Of a stretch of 64,000 nucleotides of DNA, positions 8,199 through 17,036 are shown one piece after another. The position numbers and the translations under genes are program-made. The stretch comes from Novosphingobium sp. SG707 (GTDB lineage: Bacteria; Pseudomonadota; Alphaproteobacteria; Sphingomonadales; Sphingomonadaceae), in NCBI RefSeq assembly GCF_012275515.1, contig NZ_JAAZQL010000008.1, positions 62,001 through 126,000 of the forward strand. Direction: 5' to 3'. Every line of letters starts with the position of its first letter. The first letter of the stretch is position 1. Below the pieces are notes generated by a model that searched no databases, was not told where the DNA came from, and saw nothing but the letters and a program-made list of their open reading frames with translations.

Positions 8199-8411
8199 TC
8201 AATCCTCGTCGCCGGCGATGCTGGACGACTTTCCGCCAAAGCCGAAGGTGCGCACCCAGTCGCGCACCCACTGGTCGCGCTTGATCCGTTTGATCGGGGC
8301 GGCGCAATGTATGCAATGGCCGACGTAGTGATCTGTGGCCGAGCGGCGAACCTTGCGGCGATTCGGGGCGTGCGGCATGAAAAAACATCGAAGCAAACCA
8401 AATAGTTTCAT
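8199..8411 (-). CDS. Small conserved-looking protein with a CxxC zinc-ribbon half
   Basis: 70 residues from ATG 8411: basic N-terminus, then HYVGHCIHCAAPIKRIKRDQW. The CIHC pair near 35 residues in, with surrounding basic and aromatic residues, looks like half of a zinc ribbon; His residues may complete the site. It is convergent with the cyclophilin gene, 5 bp apart, and codon use is like the neighbours. A longer frame reaching 8486 exists but its extra residues look random. I do not recognise a named family. Confidence 0.6.
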   Translation of the reverse strand: MKLFGLLRCFFMPHAPNRRKVRRSATDHYVGHCIHCAAPIKRIKRDQWVRDWVRTFGFGGKSSSIAGDED

Positions 8412-8515
8412 ATTTTCGACAGACTTTCCCCAAACGGCCAATATTTCGACATTAGTGGGGTGATGGCGGGCCTGCAACCTCTCCAAAGGGTGAACCGTCC
8501 GTTAATGCTAAACGC

Positions 8516-10024
8516 TTATGCGCGGGGCGGCTGGCGGCGATAGGACAGGGCTTCGGCCACATGCGCGCGCGATACGGTCTGCGCGCCCGCCAGATCGGCG
8601 ATGGTGCGCGCCACGCGGCGGATGCGCGTATAGCCGCGCGCGGTCAGGTTCATCGCCTCGGCGGCGCGAATCAGCAATTTCATGCCCTCGCCATCGGGCG
8701 TGGCAAAGCGGTCGAGCGATTCGCCATCCAGATCGGCGTTGTTGCGCATCCTCGTGCCGCAGAGCCGCTCGGTCTGAACCCCGCGCGCGGTGGCCACACG
8801 GGCGGCCACCTGCGCACTGCTCTCGGCGGTCGAGGGCAGCGCCAGATCGAAGGCGCGCACCGCCTCGACCTCGACATGCAGGTCGATACGGTCGAGCAGC
8901 GGGCCGGAAACCTTGCTCTGATAATCCCCGGCGCAGCGCGGCGCGCGCGAACAGGCCAGCCCCGCATCGCCCAGATGGCCGCAGCGGCATGGGTTCATCG
9001 CCGCGATCAGCTGAACCCGGGCGGGAAAGGTGACATGGGCATTGGCGCGCGCCACGGTGACTTCGCCGGTCTCCAGCGGCTGGCGCAGCGAATCGAGCAC
9101 GCCGCGCTGGAATTCGGGCAATTCGTCGAGGAACAGCACGCCCAGATGCGCCATCGACACTTCGCCGGGGCGCACGCGCAATCCGCCGCCGGTCATCGCC
9201 GCCATGCTGGCCGAATGGTGAGGGCTGCGGAAGGGCCGGGCGCGGCTGATTCGTCCGCCCTCCAGCGTTCCGGCGACCGAGGCGATCATCGAGACTTCGA
9301 GCGCCTCGGCAGGCGTCAATTCGGGCAATATGCCGGGCAGGCAGGAGGCCATCAGCGATTTGCCCGCACCGGGCGGCCCGATCATCAACAGATTATGCCC
9401 GCCCGCTGCCGCGATCTCCAGCGCGCGCCGGGCCGTTTCCTGCCCTTTGACCTGACGCAGGTCCGGCCCCGGCATGGCGGGCGCGCTCTGGCCGGGCGCG
9501 GGGGGCGAGAGCGCCTGCGCGCCTTTGAGATGGGCCAGCAGGCTGGCCAGATCGGGCGCGGCGACCACAGGAACGCCTGCGGCCCAGCTTGCCTCGGAGC
9601 CTTGCGCGGCGGGACACATCAGGCCCAATTCGCGCTCGCTGGCATGGAGCGCGGCCAGCAGGACGCCGGGCGAGCCGACGATCCGCCCATCAAGAGACAA
9701 TTCGCCCACCGCCACAAAATCGCCCATCTGCTCGGCATCGATCACCCCCATCGCGGCCAGCAGCGCCAGCGCGACGGGCAGGTCGTAATGCGATCCTTCC
9801 TTGGGCAGATCGGCGGGCGACATGTTGATGGTGATCCGCTTGGGCGGCAATGCCAACCCCATCGCGGTCAGCGCCGCCTGAACCCGCTGACGGCTCTCAT
9901 TCACCGCCTTGTCGGGCAGGCCGACCACGGTAAAGCCCGGCAGTCCGGGCGCCAATTGGCATTGCACCTCGACGGCGCGCGCCTCCAGCCCCAGATAGGC
10001 CACCGTCCGGACCAGCGCGACCAT
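8516..10024 (-). CDS. comM: YifB/ComM family AAA+ ATPase (Mg-chelatase-like)
   Basis: 502 residues, the usual YifB length. An N-terminal Lon-protease-like fold domain (residues 1-165, MVALVRTVAYLGLEA) is followed by the Mg-chelatase ATPase domain with Walker A GPPGAGKS at 216-223, Walker B VLFLDELPEF and a C-terminal helical domain. In transformable bacteria ComM is a helicase that aids branch migration of incoming DNA; elsewhere its role is unclear. Start ATG 10024 is preceded by GGGGAA; a longer frame to 10150 lacks homologous residues. It is divergent from rpmH. Confidence 0.93.
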   Translation of the reverse strand: MVALVRTVAYLGLEARAVEVQCQLAPGLPGFTVVGLPDKAVNESRQRVQAALTAMGLALPPKRITINMSPADLPKEGSHYDLPVALALLAAMGVIDAEQMGDFVAVGELSLDGRIVGSPGVLLAALHASERELGLMCPAAQGSEASWAAGVPVVAAPDLASLLAHLKGAQALSPPAPGQSAPAMPGPDLRQVKGQETARRALEIAAAGGHNLLMIGPPGAGKSLMASCLPGILPELTPAEALEVSMIASVAGTLEGGRISRARPFRSPHHSASMAAMTGGGLRVRPGEVSMAHLGVLFLDELPEFQRGVLDSLRQPLETGEVTVARANAHVTFPARVQLIAAMNPCRCGHLGDAGLACSRAPRCAGDYQSKVSGPLLDRIDLHVEVEAVRAFDLALPSTAESSAQVAARVATARGVQTERLCGTRMRNNADLDGESLDRFATPDGEGMKLLIRAAEAMNLTARGYTRIRRVARTIADLAGAQTVSRAHVAEALSYRRQPPRA

Positions 10025-10126
10025 GTGCAAATTCCCCGTCTGAACTTCCCCTATCCAAGTATTTGTGCGTAAAGTCAGTCTTGTCGAGGGGAAAAGCACG
10101 CGGTCGATTCCGCTGTGCCGAATCCC

Positions 10127-10153
10127 TTGACTCAGCGGCCCACTTCCCATAGT
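10127..10153 (+). promoter_or_regulatory. Candidate promoter for rpmH-rnpA
   Basis: TTGACT at 10127-10132 is a good -35 element. CATAGT at 10148-10153 could be the -10 element, though the spacer (15 bp) is short. It lies about 90 bp upstream of rpmH in the 217-bp gap with comM. Position supports it more than the sequence does. Confidence 0.35.
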
Positions 10154-10241
10154 GGCGCCGCTTCACGCCTCTTCGCTATCGAGGGGGTGGCCGTTTTTAT
10201 CCGCGCTGCACAGCGCCGAGCATTGTTTGAGGGTTTAGACC

Positions 10242-10376
10242 ATGAAGCGCACTTTCCAGCCCAGCCGGCTTGTCCGCGCCCGCCGTCACGGCTTCCGCGC
10301 CCGCACCGCCACGGTCGGCGGCCGCAAGGTGCTGCGCGCCCGTCGTGCGCGCGGCCGCAAGAATCTGTCGGCCTGA
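10242..10376 (+). CDS. rpmH: 50S ribosomal protein L34
   Basis: 44 residues, MKRTFQPSRLVRARRHGF to RARRARGRKNLSA, the universal L34 sequence. It begins the conserved rpmH-rnpA-yidD-yidC-yihA order seen here. In many bacteria this cluster adjoins dnaA; here dnaA lies 23 kb further on. Confidence 0.97.
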   Translation: MKRTFQPSRLVRARRHGFRARTATVGGRKVLRARRARGRKNLSA

Positions 10377-10549
10377 TGATCTGGCCCGGTGGGGAGCAAT
10401 CCCCGCGCCGGGCCGGTTCGCTTGAACGCCGGGGCTGATCGGTGGCAGGCGAAAACATCGTGACAGATGACACAATAGGGTCGGAGGCCTTGCCTTCGGC
10501 CCATTGTGCGTTTGCGGAAGGGTGTGGCGTAGCGCCCAGGCTGCGCATC

Positions 10550-10978
10550 ATGACCAAGCGTTCCGAGTTTTTGGCCGCGAACAAGGGTTTGCGCGTGGCG
10601 CGGCCCGGTTTTGTGTTGCTGGTCCTGCCGCATGGCCTGCCCGATACGGGCGATATCCGGCGCTTTGGCATCACCGTTACCAAAAAGATCGGCAATGCCG
10701 TGGTGCGCAACCGGATGAAACGCCGGTTTCGCGCGCTGGCGCGTGAGCTCTTGCCTGAGCATGGGCTGGCCAATCACGACCATGTGCTGATCGGCCGCGA
10801 GGGCGGGGTGGAACGCGATTTCGCGCTGCTGCGCAAGGAATTGCTGATCGCGCTGGATCGCGCCAGATCGGGCAAGGGCGATGCGCCGCGCGGGGCCAAA
10901 GGCGGCAGGGGAGGCGGCAAGCCTCACCATGGCCGTGGCAAAGGCCCGCGCCCTGCTCCCCAGGCTCCCCAAACGTGA
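10550..10978 (+). CDS. rnpA: Ribonuclease P protein component
   Basis: Protein subunit of RNase P, which matures tRNA 5' ends. The family core is clear: GLRVARPGFVLLVLP, then the RNR signature in GNAVVRNRMKRRFRALAREL. After the core there is a low-complexity Gly/Lys/Arg/Pro tail of about 35 residues. The start is uncertain: ATG 10550 (MTKRSEFLAA) gives 142 residues, but the frame is open upstream to GTG 10460 and GTG 10442, and related proteins have about 10 residues before the RSEFLAAN block. The stop overlaps the yidD start by 4 bp (GTGA). Confidence 0.92.
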   Translation: MTKRSEFLAANKGLRVARPGFVLLVLPHGLPDTGDIRRFGITVTKKIGNAVVRNRMKRRFRALARELLPEHGLANHDHVLIGREGGVERDFALLRKELLIALDRARSGKGDAPRGAKGGRGGGKPHHGRGKGPRPAPQAPQT

Positions 10979-11184
10979 AATATGTGCTGATCTTCATCGC
11001 CCGCCTGTGGCAATGGGGCCCATCGGCCATGATGCCGCCCACCTGCCGCTACTCGCCGTCCTGTTCGGCCTATGCGATCGAGGCTTTGCAGAAACATGGC
11101 GCGATTAAGGGTGGATGGTTGACGGTGAAGCGTCTATTGCGCTGCCATCCATGGGGCGGTCATGGCTATGACCCGGTCCCGTGA
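10975..11184 (+). CDS. yidD: YidD membrane protein insertion efficiency factor
   Basis: 69 residues with the family hallmarks: PPTCRYSPSCSAYAIEALQKHG, and RLLRCHPWGGHGYDPVP at the end. The short amphipathic N-terminus (MKYVLIFIARLWQW) suggests peripheral membrane binding. It helps the YidC insertase. GTG start inside the rnpA stop implies translational coupling. Confidence 0.96.
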   Translation: MKYVLIFIARLWQWGPSAMMPPTCRYSPSCSAYAIEALQKHGAIKGGWLTVKRLLRCHPWGGHGYDPVP

Positions 11185-11220
11185 ACCTGTAATTTTGACC
11201 AATGTATTGGGGAAATATGC

Positions 11221-12978
11221 GTGAGTAACCAGCGCAATCTGATTATTGCCATGCTGCTGACCGGGCTGTTGCTGTTCGGCTGGGATGCGGGCCTGCGCTA
11301 TTTCTATCCCGACATGGGCAAGAAGCCCGCCGTCGCGGCCTCAGCCGCGCCGACCCCCGCGGCCAGCGCCAAGCCGACCCGCGAGGGCGGCCTCGGCAGC
11401 GTGGTGGATCAGGCGATTGAGGCCAAGGCGCTCAACGCGGATCTTAACGGCGGCGGCCGGGTGAAGGTGGAAGCGCCGGGCCTGTCGGGCTCGATCAATC
11501 TGGTGGGCGCGGTGGTCGATGACCTGTCGATCAACCGCCACAAGCAGACCATCGACAAGGACAGCGCGCCGGTTCGCCTGTTCAGCCCCGCCGGCACGCC
11601 CGCCGAACATTTCGCGCAACTGGGCTGGGTCGGTCAGGGCGTGGCGACGCCCAATGGCACGACCGTCTGGGCCGCGCCTGCCGGTGCCAAGCTGACGCCG
11701 CAGACGCCGGTGACGCTGAGCTGGGCCAACACCACGGGCCAGACCTTCACCATCACCTTTGCCATCGACAATGATTACATGATCACCGCCAAGCAGGCCG
11801 TGCAGAACGCCGGTCCGGCGCCGATCAGCGTGCAGCCCTTTGGCCTCATTCGCCGCACCGAAAAGACCGCCAGCGTCGATTCGTGGAACATCCATTCGGG
11901 GCCGTTCGGCGCCTATGATGAAGCGGTGAACTTTGGCGTCAATTACAAGGATGTCGCCGAAAAGGGTCAGGTCAATCCTGATGGCAAGACCAACTGGATC
12001 GGCTTTACCGACATCTATTGGATGAGCGTGCTGGTGCCCGATGCGGTGCCCGCCACGGGCGATTACCGCAGCCTTGGCAACCAGCTTTTCCGCGCCGACC
12101 TCATCTATCAGCCGCAGGTGGTGGCCCCCGGCCAGACCGCGCTGCGCGCGACCCGCCTGTTTGCGGGCGCCAAGGAAAGCCTGCTGCTCGACAAGTATGA
12201 GGCGCAGGGCGTGACCCGCTTCAGCCTCGCCATCGACTGGGGCTGGTTCCGCTGGTTTGAAAAGCCGATCTTCTGGCTGCTGCGTTCGCTGTTCAAATTC
12301 GTCGGCAATTTCGGCGTGGCGATCATCCTGCTGACCGTCATCGTGCGCGGCATCATGTTCCCGGTGGCCCAGCGCCAGTTCTCGAGCATGGCCGCGATGA
12401 AGGCGATCCAGCCCAAGATGAAGGCGCTGCAGGAACGCTATAAGGACGACAAGGCCAAGCTGCAGGAAGAGACGCTCAAGCTCTACAAGGAAGAGGGTGT
12501 GAATCCGCTGGCGGGCTGTCTGCCGATCTTCCTTCAGATCCCGGTGTTCTTTGCGCTGTATAAGGTGCTGATGGTGTCGATCGACATGCGTCACCAGCCT
12601 TTCGCGCTGTGGATCCATGACCTTTCGGCGCCGGACCCCAAGCATATCCTCAACTTGTTCGGCCTGCTGCCCTTCGATCCGCCCAGCTTCCTGGCGATCG
12701 GCGTGCTGGCGGTCATTCTGGGCATCACCATGTGGCTTCAGTTCAAGCTGCAACCGGCCGCCCCCGATCCTGCTCAGCAGCAGGTGATGGGCATCATGCC
12801 GTGGATGATGATGTTCATCATGGCGCCCTTTGCCTCGGGCCTGCTGGTTTACTGGATCACCTCGAACCTTCTGACCATTGCTCAGCAGAAGTATCTGTAT
12901 GCACGGCATCCTGACTTGAAGAAGAATGTCGATAAGGAGCGCGCCATCGTCGAAGCGGCGGCGCATAAGAAAAAGTGA
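11221..12978 (+). CDS. yidC: Membrane protein insertase YidC
   Basis: 585 residues, inner membrane. An N-terminal signal-anchor (about residues 5-22), a large periplasmic beta domain (about 60-340) and the C-terminal five-helix insertase core, beginning near FWLLRSLFKFVGNFGVAIILL and containing the CLPIFLQIPVFFALYKVL hairpin region, fit the Gram-negative form. It inserts membrane proteins alone or with SecYEG. GTG start; the stop overlaps the yihA start by 4 bp. Confidence 0.97.
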   Translation: MSNQRNLIIAMLLTGLLLFGWDAGLRYFYPDMGKKPAVAASAAPTPAASAKPTREGGLGSVVDQAIEAKALNADLNGGGRVKVEAPGLSGSINLVGAVVDDLSINRHKQTIDKDSAPVRLFSPAGTPAEHFAQLGWVGQGVATPNGTTVWAAPAGAKLTPQTPVTLSWANTTGQTFTITFAIDNDYMITAKQAVQNAGPAPISVQPFGLIRRTEKTASVDSWNIHSGPFGAYDEAVNFGVNYKDVAEKGQVNPDGKTNWIGFTDIYWMSVLVPDAVPATGDYRSLGNQLFRADLIYQPQVVAPGQTALRATRLFAGAKESLLLDKYEAQGVTRFSLAIDWGWFRWFEKPIFWLLRSLFKFVGNFGVAIILLTVIVRGIMFPVAQRQFSSMAAMKAIQPKMKALQERYKDDKAKLQEETLKLYKEEGVNPLAGCLPIFLQIPVFFALYKVLMVSIDMRHQPFALWIHDLSAPDPKHILNLFGLLPFDPPSFLAIGVLAVILGITMWLQFKLQPAAPDPAQQQVMGIMPWMMMFIMAPFASGLLVYWITSNLLTIAQQKYLYARHPDLKKNVDKERAIVEAAAHKKK

Positions 12979-13631
12979 ACGAAGACAACAATCTTGAACT
13001 GATCGAGCGCGCCCGGAAAGTGTTTTCCGGGCGCGTGGACTTTTTGCTGTCCGCGCCCGCGCTGAAATTCCTGCCCGATCCGGTGGTGCCCGAAATCGCG
13101 CTGTCGGGGCGTTCGAATGTGGGCAAAAGCTCGCTCTTGAACGCCATCACGGGCCGCAAGGCGCTGGCGCGCACCTCGGTGACACCGGGGCGCACGCAGG
13201 AGCTGAACTTTTTCGACGTGGGTGGGGTTGCGGGCGAAATCCCCGATTTCCGTCTGGTCGACATGCCCGGCTATGGCTTTGCCAAGGCCCCGCCCAAGGT
13301 GGTGGAGCAGTGGAAGAAGCTGGTCCGCGATTTCCTGCGCGGGCGGGTGGTGTTGAAGCGCACGCTGGTGCTGATCGACAGCCGCCATGGCGTGAAGCCG
13401 CCCGACCTTGAGATGATGGAAATGCTGGACGGGGCGGCGGTGGGCTATCGCCTGGTGCTGACCAAAGCGGACAAGGTCAAGGCCAGCGAACTGGACGAGG
13501 TCCATGCCAAGGTGATGGCCGAGGCGCGCAAACATTCGGCTGCCTATCCCGAAGTGATGATCACCAGCAGCGAGACGGGGATGGGCATTGCCGAGATCCG
13601 CGCGGCGGTGTTGGGCGATGCCGAGCTTTAA
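12975..13631 (+). CDS. yihA: Ribosome biogenesis GTP-binding protein YihA/YsxC (EngB)
   Basis: 218 residues. G1 is GRSNVGKS at 45-52, G2 Thr lies in TPGRTQELN, G3 is DMPGYG, and G4 is TKAD. It is an essential GTPase of large-subunit assembly. It uses a GTG start overlapping the yidC stop, so it closes the rpmH-rnpA-yidD-yidC-yihA operon. Confidence 0.96.
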   Translation: MNEDNNLELIERARKVFSGRVDFLLSAPALKFLPDPVVPEIALSGRSNVGKSSLLNAITGRKALARTSVTPGRTQELNFFDVGGVAGEIPDFRLVDMPGYGFAKAPPKVVEQWKKLVRDFLRGRVVLKRTLVLIDSRHGVKPPDLEMMEMLDGAAVGYRLVLTKADKVKASELDEVHAKVMAEARKHSAAYPEVMITSSETGMGIAEIRAAVLGDAEL

Positions 13632-13700
13632 GCTTTACGTCTGTCATATTCCGCCGCTAACATCGGGGTAAGTTTGTCTCGAGTGAGGTCGCTTACCCCC

Positions 13701-14633
13701 ATGTCTCGCAAAAAGTTTCGCAAAAGTTTGAAGCTGCTGGCCGCCGGTGTGGCGGCGCTGGGCCTGTCCGTGTCGACCCCGGCTCTGGCATGGGGCGATC
13801 TGGGCCATCGCACGATCGCCAATATCGCGCTGGCCAATGTTTCGCCCAAGACCAAGGCGGCGATCGACGCGCTGCTGACGGCGCAGGAAGGGCTGGGCAC
13901 GGCCCAATGCCCGGTCCATTCGCTGGGCGATGCGGCGACATGGCCCGATTGCCTGCGCAGCGAGAGCTGGCGCTGGGGCCATACGTTCCCCTGGCATTAC
14001 CATGATGGCGACATCACCGCGCCCGCCTTTGACATGAAGGCCAATTGCAGCGGCGGCCAATGCGCGACGTTCCAGATCACCCGCTTTGAGCGCATTCTGG
14101 CCGACAAGAGCCTGCCGGTGGCGCAGCGGCTCGAAGCGCTCGCTTTCCTCAGCCATATCGTGGGCGACCTGCATCAGCCGCTCCACGCTGCCGAACATGA
14201 CCATGACGCGGGCGGCAATGGCGTGACGGTCACCAATCTGCCGGGCGAACCCTATATCATCAACACCACCCCGCCCACGGTGGTGAACCCCAAGGCCGGT
14301 ACGCTCAACCTGCATTGGATGTGGGACAATTTCCTGGTTATCCGCGCGCAGAAAGCGGGCAAGCTACCCGAAGTGCGCGCCTATTCGGCCGCCGACCGCG
14401 CCAAAATCGCCACCGGCGGCATTGCCGACTGGGCGCAGGAAAGCTGGCAGATCGCCCATGACACCGTTTATCCGCAGGCCTTCGGCCATGTGGTGAGCGC
14501 CGAGGAAAAGACCGCGAAGGATGTGACCATCAGCGATGCCGCCATCGCGCAGGACATTCCCATCGTCAGCCAGCGCCTGCTGCAGGGCGGGCTGCGTCTG
14601 GCCAAGGTGCTGGACGAAACGCTGGGCGGCTAA
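13701..14633 (+). CDS. Secreted S1/P1-type nuclease
   Basis: 310 residues. The signal peptide ends ...TPALA at residue 30, leaving W31 as the mature N-terminus, which in this family is a zinc ligand; WGDLGHR, the WHYHDGD segment, HIVGDLHQPLH and the AEHDHDAGGN segment supply the other ligands. These enzymes cut single-stranded nucleic acids and some remove 3' phosphates, probably for phosphate or nucleoside scavenging. Start ATG 13701 gives a clean signal peptide; an upstream ATG 13674 adds nine residues. The stop overlaps the convergent LysE gene by 4 bp. Confidence 0.92.
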   Translation: MSRKKFRKSLKLLAAGVAALGLSVSTPALAWGDLGHRTIANIALANVSPKTKAAIDALLTAQEGLGTAQCPVHSLGDAATWPDCLRSESWRWGHTFPWHYHDGDITAPAFDMKANCSGGQCATFQITRFERILADKSLPVAQRLEALAFLSHIVGDLHQPLHAAEHDHDAGGNGVTVTNLPGEPYIINTTPPTVVNPKAGTLNLHWMWDNFLVIRAQKAGKLPEVRAYSAADRAKIATGGIADWAQESWQIAHDTVYPQAFGHVVSAEEKTAKDVTISDAAIAQDIPIVSQRLLQGGLRLAKVLDETLGG

Positions 14634-15238
14634 AGCGCCGAGCCGGCCAGCCAAAGTGCAATGCCCAGCATAATCAGCGCCATCACGCGCCGGATGCGAA
14701 CCATCCGGCGCGGGTTGCTGATCAGGCCATGTGCTCTGGCCCCGCCCGCCACGATGGCCAGATGGACGGCCGTGGCCAGACCCACGCTGATCGCGGCAAA
14801 GCCCATGGCCTGCGCGATGGTGGGCGCGGCGCCGCCAAGGAAAGGCGGCACCACCACGACAAAGAACAGCAGCGCCTTGGGGTTGAACAGATTGACCAGC
14901 AGGCCCGAGGCGAAATGGCGCCCGATGCCGCCCGGTTGCGGCGCACCGGGGGCGATGTCGGCCTCGCGCCACGCCTGCCATGCCAGCCAGAGCATCAACG
15001 CCACCCCGGCCCAGCGCAGCCCCGACAGCAATCCGGGCCGTACGCTGAGCAATTCGACCAGCCCCAGCGCGGCCAGCATCGCATTGAGCGCCAGTCCGAT
15101 CCCGATCCCGGCGGTGGCCACCAATCCCGCACGCCGCCCCTCGGCCAGACTGAGCGCGGCGAGCCATGCCATATTCGGCCCCGGCGTCAGCTCGATCACC
15201 AGCACGGCAAGGGTAAATTCAAACCAGTTGATGGTCAT
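14630..15238 (-). CDS. LysE/RhtB family amino-acid exporter
   Basis: 202 residues with about six membrane segments. The family motif after the first helix (ELTPGPNMAWLAALSLAEGRRAG) and LLVNLFNPKALLFF are both diagnostic. It exports amino acids such as lysine, homoserine or threonine; the substrate cannot be assigned. It is followed on the same strand by nothing close and overlaps the S1/P1 nuclease stop tail to tail. Confidence 0.9.
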   Translation of the reverse strand: MTINWFEFTLAVLVIELTPGPNMAWLAALSLAEGRRAGLVATAGIGIGLALNAMLAALGLVELLSVRPGLLSGLRWAGVALMLWLAWQAWREADIAPGAPQPGGIGRHFASGLLVNLFNPKALLFFVVVVPPFLGGAAPTIAQAMGFAAISVGLATAVHLAIVAGGARAHGLISNPRRMVRIRRVMALIMLGIALWLAGSAL

Positions 15239-15259
15239 GGCCTTGCCCCGCGCCGCGCA

Positions 15260-15709
15260 TCAATCCGCAAAGGGCGTACCGTCGCGGTGGAGAAAGCGGT
15301 CGCCTTCGAAGATCATGTCGATGTCGCTGTAGCCGCCCGATGTGCGCGGGCCTGCCGAAAGGGCGAGGAAGGTGCAATCCTCGCCGCTTTCATTGATCAG
15401 ATGATGGCCATTGGCCACGCCCGCCGGAAAGACCGCCATATCGCCCGCCCGCATCACGCTGCGCGTGCCATCCTCGACCAGCACCGCCTCGCCGCTCAGC
15501 ATCACCACCATCTCGTCCTCGCCATCGTGCCAGTGGCGCTGGGATGACCAGGCGCCCGGTTTCAGCACGACATGGCTGGCCCCCAGATGGGCGAAGCCTG
15601 AGAGCGGGGCAAGGCGGCTGTACCAGCGCCCGGCAACGGGCCCTGCATGTTCGGGCGGATAGCCGGTGCGGTTGGTATGGGCGAGCGAGGCGAGGTCGAT
15701 CTTTGGCAT
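15260..15709 (-). CDS. Cupin-domain protein
   Basis: 149 residues from ATG 15709. A single cupin barrel is visible: SSQRHWHDGEDEMVVMLSGEAVLVEDG gives the first metal-binding motif (HxH...E) and PAGVANGHHLIN the second. Similar small cupins act as sugar isomerases, dioxygenases or sensors, so the reaction is open. It starts 21 bp upstream of the LysE gene start region on the same strand and could be cotranscribed with it. It is divergent from dapE. Confidence 0.82.
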   Translation of the reverse strand: MPKIDLASLAHTNRTGYPPEHAGPVAGRWYSRLAPLSGFAHLGASHVVLKPGAWSSQRHWHDGEDEMVVMLSGEAVLVEDGTRSVMRAGDMAVFPAGVANGHHLINESGEDCTFLALSAGPRTSGGYSDIDMIFEGDRFLHRDGTPFAD

Positions 15710-15799
15710 CGGCGCAGGATAGGGCGGGCGGCGGTTGGCGGCAAGCGGGATGGTCCAAACTCCGCTTGCCCTTGGCCCTGCATTTGCTAGGCGAGGGGC

Positions 15800-16963
15800 A
15801 TGAATGACATGGTGAAGAGCGAGTTGGTCCGGCCCGGCGCCGGTGTGGCCGAATTGGCCGAGGCCCTGATTGCCTGCCCCAGCGTGACGCCCGCCACGGG
15901 GCTGGTGTTCGATTGCCTTGAGGAAATGCTGGTTCCGCTGGGCTTTGTCATCCACCGCGCCGTGGTGGGCGAGGCGCCCGACGGGCCGGTGGAAAACCTC
16001 TTTGCCATCCGTCAGGGGCTGCAGGGCAGCCGCCATTTCGCCTATGCGGGCCATGTCGATGTCGTCCCCCCCGGCGAGGGGTGGAGCAGCGCGCCCTTTG
16101 CGCCCGAACGCCGGGGCGAATTGCTCTATGGTCGCGGCGCGGTGGATATGAAGGGCTCGGTTGCCGCCTTTGTTGCCGCCCTGCGCGATATTCCGCGCGA
16201 GGAGGGCACGATCAGCCTGATCATCACCGGCGATGAGGAAGGCGCGGCGACCTTCGGCACAGTCAAGATCATCGAGCATATGCGCGAGACCGGGATCAAT
16301 CCCGACCTGATCCTTGTGGGCGAACCCACCAGCGTCAACCGCCTTGGCGACATGATCAAGGTCGGGCGGCGCGGCAGCGTCAATATGTGGATCGAGGTTG
16401 AGGGTAGCCAAGGCCATGTCGCCTATCCGCATCTGGCCGACAATCCGATCACGCGGTTGGTGGCTATGCTGTCGGAACTGAAGGCTATTAAGCTGGACGA
16501 GGGAACCGACTGGTTCCAGCCCAGCAATCTGGAGGTGACCGACATCTCCTGCGGCAATCCGGCCACCAATGTCATCCCGCAAAAGGCCAGCGCGCGCATC
16601 TCGATCCGTTTCAACGATCTGCACACGGGCGAGAGCCTGTCAAAGCTGGTGCGTGAAATCGGGGCCAAGCATGGCGCATCGGTCCGTCCGGTGATCTCGG
16701 GCGAGGCTTTCCTGACCCCGCCGGGCGAGTTTTCCGCCATCGTGGTCGATGCGATCCGCGCCGAGACCGGGCTGGACACCGAAATTTCCACCAGCGGCGG
16801 CACGTCGGATGCGCGCTTCCTCAAAGCCTTGGCCCCGGTCATCGAATTTGGCCTGTGCAACGCCACGATGCACAAGAAGGACGAGGCGGTCGCGATTCCC
16901 GATCTGGAAACGCTTTCGCGGATCTATGCCCGCATCGTGCTGGCCGGTCTCAAACGCGCCTGA
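15800..16963 (+). CDS. dapE: Succinyl-diaminopimelate desuccinylase
   Basis: 387 residues, M20 metallopeptidase fold. It hydrolyses N-succinyl-LL-diaminopimelate in lysine and peptidoglycan synthesis. Metal ligands and catalytic residues are visible: H85 in GHVDVVPPG, D116 in GRGAVDMKG, the E146-E147 pair in TGDEEG, and GEPT; the C-terminus has TSGGTSDARF and the late His in NATMHKKDE. A structured terminator follows 7 bp after the stop. Confidence 0.93.
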   Translation: MNDMVKSELVRPGAGVAELAEALIACPSVTPATGLVFDCLEEMLVPLGFVIHRAVVGEAPDGPVENLFAIRQGLQGSRHFAYAGHVDVVPPGEGWSSAPFAPERRGELLYGRGAVDMKGSVAAFVAALRDIPREEGTISLIITGDEEGAATFGTVKIIEHMRETGINPDLILVGEPTSVNRLGDMIKVGRRGSVNMWIEVEGSQGHVAYPHLADNPITRLVAMLSELKAIKLDEGTDWFQPSNLEVTDISCGNPATNVIPQKASARISIRFNDLHTGESLSKLVREIGAKHGASVRPVISGEAFLTPPGEFSAIVVDAIRAETGLDTEISTSGGTSDARFLKALAPVIEFGLCNATMHKKDEAVAIPDLETLSRIYARIVLAGLKRA

Positions 16964-16969
16964 TACGCT

Positions 16970-17018
16970 ATCCGGCCCAATTGCCCGCATGAGCGGTGAT
17001 TGGTAGCCGGATTTTTTC
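16970..17018 (+). terminator. Intrinsic terminator after dapE
   Basis: Outer stem ATCCGGC/GCCGGAT (16970-16976 and 17006-17012), then inner pairings CCAAT/ATTGG and CCGC/GCGG around an ATGA loop, followed by a run of six T (17012-17017). The multi-stem form with a U-tract is a good intrinsic terminator and separates dapE from the symporter gene. Confidence 0.8.
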
Positions 17019-17036
17019 TTTCGGAGTTTTTCCAAG

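Noticed and set aside
8561..10072. A 503-residue plus-strand frame opposite comM
   Set aside because: Shadow of the comM codons; composition is abnormal and no motif is present.
10442..10549. Upstream extension of rnpA to GTG 10442 or 10460
   Set aside because: The frame is open and the family often has about 10 residues before the core, but no clear ribosome binding site favours either; ATG 10550 kept as the start.
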